Below the pieces are notes generated by a model. That model did no database searches. It was given only the letters and a program-made list of their open reading frames with translations, and was not told the origin of the DNA. The position numbers were made by a program, and so were the translations under genes. Below are positions 1 to 4,629 of a stretch of DNA of 6,007 nt, in pieces. The number at the start of each line of letters is the position of its first letter. Position 1 is the stretch's first letter. The DNA is taken from assembly GCA_021813225.1 (NCBI GenBank), contig JAKALH010000196.1, positions 1-6,007 of the forward strand, given 5' to 3'. The stretch comes from Chloroflexota bacterium. Its GTDB lineage: Bacteria; Chloroflexota; Anaerolineae; J036; Brachytrichaceae.

Positions 1-117
1 GTGAACATGACGGTGAAGCTGATTGCGCCGGTGGCGCTGGAGCAAGGCTCGCGCTTCGCCATCCGCGAGGGCGGCCTGACCGTCGGCGCCGGCACCATCA
101 CCCGCGTCGGATTGTAG
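1..117 (+). CDS. tuf: Elongation factor Tu, C-terminal fragment (5' end outside window)
   Basis: This is the last 38 codons of EF-Tu, the GTPase that carries aminoacyl-tRNA to the ribosomal A site in the cytoplasm. The frame is open from base 1 and ends at the TAG at 115-117. The visible peptide contains VKLIAPVALEQG followed by RFAIREGGLTVGAGTIT, the hallmark end of domain 3, the beta-barrel that helps contact tRNA. The GTPase domain and domain 2 lie outside the window. The GTG at base 1 is an internal valine codon, not a start. The final residues, TRVGL, differ from the more usual acidic or lysine-containing EF-Tu ends, but this tail is variable. A tuf gene directly before rpsJ is the common str-to-S10 operon junction. 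The identity is secure; whether this is the only tuf copy cannot be seen. Confidence 0.96.
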   Translation: MNMTVKLIAPVALEQGSRFAIREGGLTVGAGTITRVGL

Positions 118-132
118 GGATCAGGAGATGTG

Positions 133-162
133 CGGTTGCTAACCGGTCGGCCGGTTGCTAAC
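133..162 (+). repeat. 11-nt direct repeat in the tuf-rpsJ spacer
   Basis: CGGTTGCTAAC occurs at 133-143 and again at 152-162, with starts 19 nt apart. The second copy runs into further CTAAC units at 162-166 and 173-177, the last touching the rpsJ start codon. No function is known to me. The repeat supplies several TAA stop triplets between tuf and rpsJ. The repeat is seen directly; any role is unproven. Confidence 0.6.
141..156 (+). other. Small inverted repeat / possible RNA hairpin before rpsJ
   Basis: AACCGG at 141-146 is complementary to CCGGTT at 151-156 around a TCGG loop, giving a perfect 6-bp stem with four GC pairs. It lies between the two copies of the 11-nt direct repeat. No T-run follows, so it is not a standard intrinsic terminator, and transcription probably continues from tuf into rpsJ. 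It may be a transcript-processing or pausing structure, or simply a by-product of the repeat. Confidence 0.4.
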
Positions 163-177
163 TAACGAATTACTAAC

Positions 178-486
178 ATGGCTAAGCAAAAACTTCGTAT
201 ACGGTTGAAGGCTTACGATCATCGCGCACTGGACCAGTCCGCGCAACGTATCGTAGAGACGGCGGAACGCACGGGCGCAACCGTCGTCGGGCCGGTGCCG
301 CTGCCCACGCATATTGAACGGTACACGATTCGGCGTTCTCCATTCATCGACAAAGACTCTCACGAGCACTTTGAGATTCGGACGCATAAGCGCTTGATCG
401 ACGTGCTCGATCCCGATTCGAAGACGATTGACACGCTGATGCGCTTGAATCTGCCTGCGGGCGTGGACATTGAGATCAAGTTGTAA
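178..486 (+). CDS. rpsJ: 30S ribosomal protein S10
   Basis: S10 (also NusE) is a head protein of the 30S subunit; in many bacteria it also acts in transcription antitermination with NusB. The 102 residues match the usual length exactly. Recognisable elements are the N-terminal strand KLRIRLKAYDH (residues 5-15), RSPFIDKDS at 53-61, the highly conserved EHFEIRTHKR at 63-72, and the end LPAGVDIEIKL at 92-102. The ATG at 178 is chosen because it gives the canonical start MAKQKLRIRLKAY. No Shine-Dalgarno sequence is evident; the preceding bases are AT-rich repeats of CTAAC. It is the first gene of the S10 cluster, 60 nt after tuf and 71 nt before rplC. Identification is secure. Confidence 0.98.
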   Translation: MAKQKLRIRLKAYDHRALDQSAQRIVETAERTGATVVGPVPLPTHIERYTIRRSPFIDKDSHEHFEIRTHKRLIDVLDPDSKTIDTLMRLNLPAGVDIEIKL

Positions 487-496
487 TCGGTGATCG

Positions 497-530
497 GTAG
501 TCAATAACCAGGGCGCTGACTACTGACTAC
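497..530 (+). repeat. Tandem heptamer with inverted copy in the rpsJ-rplC spacer
   Basis: TGACTAC is present twice in tandem at 517-523 and 524-530, and its exact reverse complement GTAGTCA lies at 497-503. The inverted copy can pair with either heptamer, giving two mutually exclusive 7-bp stems with loops of 13 or 20 nt. There is no following T-run, so it does not look like a terminator. The unit carries TGA on the + strand and TAG on the - strand. The structure is seen directly; its function is unknown. Confidence 0.6.
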
Positions 531-557
531 TGCTTATCGAATACCGGTGGTTGAGCT

Positions 558-1220
558 ATGAAGAAGTTAATCGGACGGAAAGTTGGGATGACGCAGATCT
601 TCGACGAGAAAGGAAACGTCACAGGTGTCACCGTCATCGAGGCTGGCCCCAACTACGTAACGCAGGTCAAGACCGTCGAGAAGGAAGGCTATAACGCCGT
701 CCAGCTCGGCTTCGGCGAGGTCAAAGCCGGTAAACTGACGCGCGGCGAACTCGGCCACCTAGGCCAGTTGAAGACGGATGAAAAACACCCGAAGCGCCGT
801 GAAGTCAGCGGGCTGGTGCCGCTGAAATATCTTGAGGAAGCCCGCAGCAAGGAAATCGCCTATAAGGAAGGCGATGTGCTGAAGGCCGATGTGTTCACTG
901 TCGGCGATTTTGTCGATGTGGGCGGGATCTCCAAAGGCCGCGGTTTTTCTGGCGGCATCAAGCGCCATGGATTCCATCGCCAGAAGAAGTCGCACGGCGC
1001 ATCGGACCGCGAGCGCGCGCCCGGCTCCATCGGCGCCGGCACATCGCCCGGTCACGTGGAGAAGGGCACGCTCATGGCAGGGCGGTATGGAGCGACGCAT
1101 GTGACTGCCAGCCACCTGAAGGTGATGCTGGTCGATGCGGAGCGCAACCTGATTGCGGTGTCTGGTGCGGTACCAGGCCCGAATGGCGGCATCGTCGTCA
1201 TCAAAGAGGCGCGCAAGTAG
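558..1220 (+). CDS. rplC: 50S ribosomal protein L3
   Basis: L3 is an early-assembly 50S protein that binds 23S rRNA and sends an extended loop towards the peptidyl transferase centre. The 220-residue product starts MKKLIGRKVGMTQIF, the canonical N-terminus. Further landmarks are GYNAVQLGFGEV (44-55), SKGRGFSGGIKRHGFHRQ (125-142), RAPGSIGAGTSPG (153-165) in the long central extension, and VDAERNLIAVSGAVPGPNGG (192-211). Two differences stand out. Residues about 70-85 form a charged stretch that makes this region 12 residues longer than E. coli L3 as I remember it. The loop reads GAGTSPG where E. coli has GQNQTPG, so the glutamine methylated by PrmB in E. coli is absent. A GGTGG at 546-550 is a weak ribosome binding site. 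rplD follows after 12 nt. Confidence 0.98.
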   Translation: MKKLIGRKVGMTQIFDEKGNVTGVTVIEAGPNYVTQVKTVEKEGYNAVQLGFGEVKAGKLTRGELGHLGQLKTDEKHPKRREVSGLVPLKYLEEARSKEIAYKEGDVLKADVFTVGDFVDVGGISKGRGFSGGIKRHGFHRQKKSHGASDRERAPGSIGAGTSPGHVEKGTLMAGRYGATHVTASHLKVMLVDAERNLIAVSGAVPGPNGGIVVIKEARK

Positions 1221-1232
1221 GGAGCAGGCACC

Positions 1233-1850
1233 ATGAAACTACCAGTCAAGAACTTTAAGGGCGAACAGGTCGGCGAAGTGGAACTGCCGGCCAGCATATT
1301 CGAAGCGCCCGTAAGTCAACCGTTGATGCACCAGGCGCTGGTGCGCCAGAACGCCAATGCGCACTTGGGCACCCACAAGGTGCTGACGCGCGCTGAGGTG
1401 AACCGCTCGACGAAAAAGCTGTTCCGCCAGAAAGGCACCGGACGCGCACGCCAGGGCAGCATGAAAGCGCCGCACTGGAGAGGCGGCGGCGTCGCGTTCG
1501 GCCCGCAGCCGCGCAGCTATACGCAGGATATGCCGGTCAAGATGCGCCGGGCAGCCGTGCGCTCGGCGTTGTCGCAGAAGCTGAGCGACCAGGAAATCAT
1601 CGTCGTCGATAAGTACGAAATGTCGGCACCCAAGACGAAGGAACTGTACACGGCGTTGAAGACACTGGGCGTCAGCAAGGGCTTGCTGGTGCTGCCCGGC
1701 CACGACGAAGCTGTGGAGCGCTCGGCTCGAAACATGCCGAAGGTGAAGACGCTGTTTGCCACCTACCTGAACATTCGTGACATTTTCATGTATGACCATC
1801 TGGTGGTATCGCTCGATGCGCTGAACAAGATCCAGGAATGGCTTGGGTAG
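1233..1850 (+). CDS. rplD: 50S ribosomal protein L4
   Basis: L4 binds 23S rRNA and extends a basic loop that lines the peptide exit tunnel. In E. coli it also represses its own S10 operon through the mRNA leader. At 205 residues it is of normal length. The tunnel loop is clear: STKKLFRQKGTGRARQGS (59-76) followed by HWRGGGVAFGPQPRSY (81-96) and KMRRAAVRSALS (103-114). The C-terminal alpha/beta domain includes EIIVVDKYEM (121-130) and a usual LNIRDIFMYDHLVVSLDAL (179-197). The ATG at 1233 has GGAG at 1221-1224, 8 nt away. The gene lies 12 nt after rplC and 10 nt before the preferred rplW start, so translational coupling is likely. No E. coli-type L4 target can be recognised before rpsJ, so autoregulation here is untested. 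Confidence 0.98.
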   Translation: MKLPVKNFKGEQVGEVELPASIFEAPVSQPLMHQALVRQNANAHLGTHKVLTRAEVNRSTKKLFRQKGTGRARQGSMKAPHWRGGGVAFGPQPRSYTQDMPVKMRRAAVRSALSQKLSDQEIIVVDKYEMSAPKTKELYTALKTLGVSKGLLVLPGHDEAVERSARNMPKVKTLFATYLNIRDIFMYDHLVVSLDALNKIQEWLG

Positions 1851-1859
1851 GAGAGAGGA
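1849..1859 (+). promoter_or_regulatory. Shine-Dalgarno site that decides the rplW start
   Basis: AGGAG at 1849-1853, overlapping the rplD stop codon, is followed by AGAGGA at 1854-1859. AGGAG lies 7 nt before the ATG at 1861. This favours 1861 over the in-frame ATG at 1843, which would overlap the end of rplD and lies upstream of this site. Confidence 0.75.
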
Positions 1860-1860
1860 T

Positions 1861-2181
1861 ATGCATCCATACGAAGTCTTGTTGCGCCCGCTCATCACAG
1901 AGAAATCGCAGTGGCAGGTCGGCTACGAAGCGCCCCAGTATGCGTTTGAGGTGGATGTGCGGGCGAATAAATCGCAGATCAAAGAAGCGGTCGAAGTCGC
2001 ATTCGACGTCACGGTCACGCGCGTGAATGTCGTCGTCATGCCGCCCAAGCGCCGGCGCAATCCCCGCAGCCGCACGACAGGTGCGGGTGCGGCGCAGGTC
2101 GTACGGTCGCCGAAATGGAAGAAGGCCATCGTGCAGGTCAAGGCCGGCGATCGCATCCAGCTCTTCGAAGGAGTAGCATAA
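1861..2181 (+). CDS. rplW: 50S ribosomal protein L23
   Basis: L23 sits at the exit of the peptide tunnel and is the docking point for trigger factor and the signal recognition particle. From the ATG at 1861 it has 106 residues, a slightly long member of a family that is usually about 95-100. MHPYEVLLRPLITEKS (1-16) is the family's signature N-terminus. YAFEVDVRANKSQIKEAVEVAF (27-48) is the rRNA-binding core, and KWKKAIVQVKAGDRIQLFEG (85-104) is the typical end. The loop between them (about 61-84) is rich in arginine, glycine and alanine and accounts for the extra length. An in-frame ATG at 1843 would add six residues (MGRRED) and overlap rplD, but family start and ribosome binding site both favour 1861. 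rplB starts 3 nt after the stop. Confidence 0.96.
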   Translation: MHPYEVLLRPLITEKSQWQVGYEAPQYAFEVDVRANKSQIKEAVEVAFDVTVTRVNVVVMPPKRRRNPRSRTTGAGAAQVVRSPKWKKAIVQVKAGDRIQLFEGVA

Positions 2182-2184
2182 ACC

Positions 2185-3018
2185 ATGCCTGTGAAAGCCT
2201 ATAAGCCGACGACGCCCAGCCGTCGCGGCATGACCGTGAGCGACTTCAGCGATATCACGTCGAAGGTGCCTGAGAAGTCGCTGGTTACCGGCCTGCGCAA
2301 GAGCGGCGGACGCAACCATCGCGGTAAGGTTACCGTCCGGCATAACGGCGGCGGCGTCAAACGCGCCTATCGCGCCATCGATTTCAAACGGGATAAGACC
2401 GGCATTCCGGCGCGTGTCGCCACAATCGAGTACGATCCCAATCGCTCGGCGCGCATTGCATTGCTGCACTATGCGGACGGCGAGAAACGCTACATCCTGG
2501 CGCCGGTAGGCCTGCGCGTCGGTGATATGCTGATGAGCGGCGCCGAAGCCGAGGCGCGCGTCGGCAATTCACTGCCGATAGCTAACATCCCAATCGGGAC
2601 GCAGATTCACAATATCGAGCTGCGCCCGGGCCGCGGCGGACAGATTGTCCGCTCCGCGGGCGTGTCGGCGCAATTGCTCGCAAAAGAGGGCGAATATGCG
2701 ACAGTGCGTCTCCCCAGCGGGGAAATGCGCATGATTCTACAGACGTGCATTGCCACCATCGGCCAGGTGGGCAATGTGGATTATGCGAATATCAAACTGG
2801 GCAAGGCCGGCCGCAAACGCCATTTGGGCGTCAGGCCAACTGTACGCGGCTCGGCGATGAGTCCGCGGGACCACCCACATGGCGGCGGCGAAGGCCGTTC
2901 ATCCATCGGCATGCCCGGCCCGCGCACACCCTGGGGTAAACCCGCCCTGGGCCACAAGACGCGTCGAAATAAGCGGTCGAACAAGTTTATCGTGCGCCGC
3001 CGCGAGAAGAAGGGATAA
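2185..3018 (+). CDS. rplB: 50S ribosomal protein L2
   Basis: L2 is a primary 23S rRNA-binding protein needed for subunit joining and peptidyl transferase activity. The 277 residues match the family. The start MPVKAYKPTTPSRRGMTV is canonical. GLRKSGGRNHRGKVTVRHNGGG (36-57) follows, then the OB-fold region with IEYDPNRSARIALLHYADGE (81-100), and the SH3-like C-terminal domain ending in a basic tail. The near-invariant DHPHGGGEGR is at 229-238, with His230 matching the functionally important His229 of E. coli. The subsequent IGMPGPRTPWGKPALG resembles Chloroflexota L2 as I recall it. GAAGGAG at 2167-2173, inside the end of rplW, is a strong but slightly distant ribosome binding site. A 74-nt spacer follows, unusually long for the rplB-rpsS junction. 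Confidence 0.98.
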   Translation: MPVKAYKPTTPSRRGMTVSDFSDITSKVPEKSLVTGLRKSGGRNHRGKVTVRHNGGGVKRAYRAIDFKRDKTGIPARVATIEYDPNRSARIALLHYADGEKRYILAPVGLRVGDMLMSGAEAEARVGNSLPIANIPIGTQIHNIELRPGRGGQIVRSAGVSAQLLAKEGEYATVRLPSGEMRMILQTCIATIGQVGNVDYANIKLGKAGRKRHLGVRPTVRGSAMSPRDHPHGGGEGRSSIGMPGPRTPWGKPALGHKTRRNKRSNKFIVRRREKKG

Positions 3019-3021
3019 TTC

Positions 3022-3108
3022 ATGCGTGATTTTGGGTTTGCGGCGGCCCCACAGCCGGATCGCGAGCCGAAAATCGTAAAACGATATTTGATATGTCAAG
3101 ATCACTGA
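3022..3108 (+). other. 28-codon mini-ORF spanning the rplB-rpsS spacer (coding status uncertain)
   Basis: An ATG at 3022, preceded by AAGGGA at 3010-3015 with a 6-nt gap, opens a 28-codon frame that stops at the TGA at 3106-3108. The peptide begins MRDFGFAAAPQPDREP and ends YLICQDH. It crosses the whole spacer and overlaps the first 16 nt of rpsS in a different frame, so ribosomes ending here would stop 13 nt past the rpsS start. That arrangement could allow translational coupling to rpsS, which lacks its own Shine-Dalgarno site. I do not recognise the peptide as any family. It has no obvious membrane segment or signal. Chance is a real alternative, since a frame this short is expected at some frequency. 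Confidence 0.25.
3070..3089 (+). other. AT-rich hairpin just before the rpsS start
   Basis: ATCGT at 3073-3077 pairs with ACGAT at 3081-3085 around an AAA loop. Beyond a single bulged A at 3086, AAA at 3070-3072 pairs with TTT at 3087-3089. The hairpin ends three bases before the rpsS ATG at 3093, where a Shine-Dalgarno site would normally lie. It is weak, with only two GC pairs, and could be melted by ribosomes arriving from upstream. The pairing is seen in the sequence; a regulatory role is inference. Confidence 0.35.
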
Positions 3109-3380
3109 AAAAAGGCCCATATGTCGAGGCTAAGCTGCTGAAGCGCATCGAAGCCATGAACACGCGCGGCGAGAAGAAAGTGGTGCGCACGTGGTCGCGC
3201 GCATCGACGATATTCCCGCAGATGGTGGGGCACACCATCGCGGTGCACGATGGCCGCCGCCACATACCGATATACATCACGGAGAATATGGTGGGGCATA
3301 AGCTCGGCGAATTTGCGCCCACACGCACTTTCCGCGGCCATGTGACCAAGGAAAAGGCGGAAGCCGGAGGCGGTGAATAA
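3093..3380 (+). CDS. rpsS: 30S ribosomal protein S19
   Basis: S19 is a head protein of the 30S subunit that works with S13 near the A site and contacts the large subunit through a bridge. The 95-residue product is of usual length. Clear landmarks are SRSLKKGPYVEAKLLKRI (2-19), TWSRASTIFPQMVGHTIAVHDG (33-54), and YITENMVGHKLGEFAPTRTF (61-80). The final acidic and glycine-rich tail EAGGGE is variable in the family. The ATG at 3093 gives the standard MSRSLKKGP start. No Shine-Dalgarno match precedes it; the upstream bases are AT-rich and can fold into a hairpin. Initiation may be SD-independent or coupled to upstream translation. rplV begins 2 nt after its stop codon. Confidence 0.98.
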   Translation: MSRSLKKGPYVEAKLLKRIEAMNTRGEKKVVRTWSRASTIFPQMVGHTIAVHDGRRHIPIYITENMVGHKLGEFAPTRTFRGHVTKEKAEAGGGE

Positions 3381-3382
3381 AC

Positions 3383-3769
3383 ATGGCTGTGAAATTAGCA
3401 GGCAGGCTGGCGGAAAATCAGGCCTATGCCGCCGGCAGGTATCTTGGCATCTCGGCGCAGAAGGCGCGTCTGGTGGCCGACCTGGTGCGCGGCAAGAAGG
3501 CGACCGACGCCCTCACCCTGTTGCGGTTCACCCCGAAGGTGGCTGCCGAGCCTATCGGCAAGGTCATCGCTTCCGCGGTAGCCAATGCAACCGAGAACAA
3601 ACAACTCAGTCTGAATGATCTGGTTGTAACCGATATCTGGGTGGATGGCGGCCCCATTCGCCAGTGGAGACGGTTTGCCGCGCGCGGACGCTTCCGCCCG
3701 TTGCAGCGCAAATCATGCCACATCAACGTGATCGTGAGTGAAACACTAGAGGAGCAGGCAGGGGAGTAA
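3383..3769 (+). CDS. rplV: 50S ribosomal protein L22
   Basis: L22 binds all domains of 23S rRNA and extends a beta-hairpin along the exit tunnel, opposite L4. The product is 128 residues, with a modest N-terminal extension (about residues 1-14) before the common AAGRYLGISAQKARLVADLVRGK region (16-38). EPIGKVIASAVANATEN (56-72) is the conserved helix. The tunnel hairpin reads VDGGPIRQWRRFAARGRFRP (87-106) and is followed by KSCHINVIVSE (110-120). The hairpin tip differs from the E. coli version but looks functional and rich in arginine, as expected. GGAGG at 3366-3370, in the end of rpsS, is 12 nt upstream, a little far. The gene is followed by a 39-nt spacer before rpsC. Confidence 0.98.
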   Translation: MAVKLAGRLAENQAYAAGRYLGISAQKARLVADLVRGKKATDALTLLRFTPKVAAEPIGKVIASAVANATENKQLSLNDLVVTDIWVDGGPIRQWRRFAARGRFRPLQRKSCHINVIVSETLEEQAGE

Positions 3770-3808
3770 GGCAAGCGTTCAGTTTGCTTTGCAGACGAGA
3801 ATCAATCT

Positions 3809-4540
3809 ATGGGACGAAAAGTGCATCCTTACGGATTCCGGTTGGGCATTATCCGCGACTGGAAAAGCCGCTGGTTCGCGCCCAAGCATGAATATACCCA
3901 TCTGGTGCTTGAGGACAATAAACTGCGGGCTTATCTGAAACAGCAGATGGAAAAGGCCGGTGTGGGCGACGTCGTCATTGAACGCTTCCCGCCGAACCAG
4001 TTGCATGTCACGGTGCATACGGCGCGACCCGGCGTGGTGATTGGCCGCAAAGGTGCGGCGGTGAAAGGGATCCGCGAGGGCATCGAACGTCTGACCGGCA
4101 AGCGCGTCAAACTCGACATCGAGGAAATCAGCAAGCCGGAGATGGTGGCGCAACTGGTTGCCGAGAACATCGCGCAGCAGATCGTCCGCCGCATTCCCTA
4201 CAACCGGGCTATGAAGAAGGCCGCCCAGGCCACCATGCAGAAAGGCGCGCTGGGCTGCCGCATCGAGGTCGCCGGTCGGCTGAATGGGTCGGATATGAAA
4301 CGCACCGACAAGATCATGGAAGGGCGGATTCCACGCCAGACGCTGCGCGCCGATATCGACTTCGCCCAGACTGAAGCACTGACCACCTACGGACAGATCG
4401 GCGTCAAGGTGTGGATTTATAAAGGTGAAGTGCTGCCCGAGCTGCAGACCGAAGCACAAACGACGTCTCGCCAGAGCCGCCAGCAGCGTGAAGCACGAGA
4501 GGCGCGCGAGGCGCGCGAAGCGCGTGCCCAGGAGCAATAG
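3809..4540 (+). CDS. rpsC: 30S ribosomal protein S3
   Basis: S3 forms part of the mRNA entry channel of the 30S subunit; with S4 and S5 it contributes to unwinding mRNA structure. The 243 residues fit the family. MGRKVHPYGFRLGI (1-14) is the canonical start. The type II KH domain contains the GxxG loop as GRKG (79-82) within ARPGVVIGRKGAAVKGI. The C-terminal domain includes NRAMKKAAQATMQKGALG (132-149), IEVAGRLNGSDMKRT (152-166), LRADIDFAQTEALTTYG (179-195) and VKVWIYKGEVLP (199-210). The remaining 33 residues form a Gln, Glu, Arg and Ala-rich tail with EAR repeated four times, probably disordered or helical. Tails of this kind vary between species. No good Shine-Dalgarno site precedes the ATG. 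An 89-nt spacer separates it from rplP. Confidence 0.98.
   Translation: MGRKVHPYGFRLGIIRDWKSRWFAPKHEYTHLVLEDNKLRAYLKQQMEKAGVGDVVIERFPPNQLHVTVHTARPGVVIGRKGAAVKGIREGIERLTGKRVKLDIEEISKPEMVAQLVAENIAQQIVRRIPYNRAMKKAAQATMQKGALGCRIEVAGRLNGSDMKRTDKIMEGRIPRQTLRADIDFAQTEALTTYGQIGVKVWIYKGEVLPELQTEAQTTSRQSRQQREAREAREAREARAQEQ
4490..4525 (+). repeat. Four tandem 9-nt units encoding EAR at the S3 C-terminus
   Basis: Four in-frame 9-nt units encode Glu-Ala-Arg: GAAGCACGA, GAGGCGCGC, GAGGCGCGC, GAAGCGCGT. The middle two are identical and the outer two differ only at third positions. This fits repeat expansion by slippage followed by synonymous drift. The result is a charged, helix-prone tail on S3 that stays in frame whatever the copy number. 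Confidence 0.75.
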
Positions 4541-4629
4541 ATTGAAGGGATTGACCGCGGCCTTGTTTCTCTCGGCGCGATAGAGCCAGGCCAGGGCACG
4601 GCGGAATCCAGTACAGAGGTTGAATCATC
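4541..4629 (+). other. 89-nt rpsC-rplP spacer, no gene recognised
   Basis: This is the longest gene-free stretch in the window, at a junction that is usually very short or overlapping in bacteria. I see no credible ORF, no T-run terminator and no well-spaced promoter. A TTGACC at 4551-4556 resembles a -35 element but lacks a partner at the right distance. GGCCT and a downstream AGGCC could form a short 5-bp stem. AGAGGT near the 3' end serves rplP. Confidence 0.5.

Noticed and set aside
141..156. Hairpin considered as a terminator after tuf
   Set aside because: The stem is only 6 bp and no T-run follows; CTAAC repeats lead straight to rpsJ.
136..164. Possible promoter TTGCTA, 17 nt, TAACTA before rpsJ
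   Set aside because: The spacing is right but the -10 matches consensus at only two of six positions, and both hexamers arise from the repeated TTGCTAAC unit.
1843..1860. Upstream in-frame ATG for rplW
   Set aside because: It would overlap rplD and add MGRRED before the canonical MHPYEVLLRPLITEK start, while the ribosome binding site sits downstream of it.
1239..2469. Long minus-strand open frames (219 and 227 codons) opposite rplD, rplW and rplB
   Set aside because: They lie antisense to three confidently identified ribosomal genes, with no separate ribosome binding site or recognisable product.
3222..3298. ATGGTGGGGCA repeated at 3222-3232 and 3288-3298
   Set aside because: Both copies encode the MVGH motif that occurs twice in S19 across bacteria, so this is protein conservation rather than a DNA element.
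3771..3792. Short inverted repeat GCAAGC / GCTTTGC before rpsC
   Set aside because: The stem is six pairs with a bulge and is weak enough to be expected by chance.
3779..4537. 252-codon open frame on the minus strand opposite rpsC
   Set aside because: It is a complete shadow of the conserved S3 gene, its translation resembles no family, and GC-rich coding DNA commonly leaves long antisense frames open.
4551..4586. TTGACC in the rpsC-rplP spacer as a -35 box
   Set aside because: No acceptable -10 lies 16-18 nt downstream; the nearest candidate, CGATAG, is too far and a poor match.
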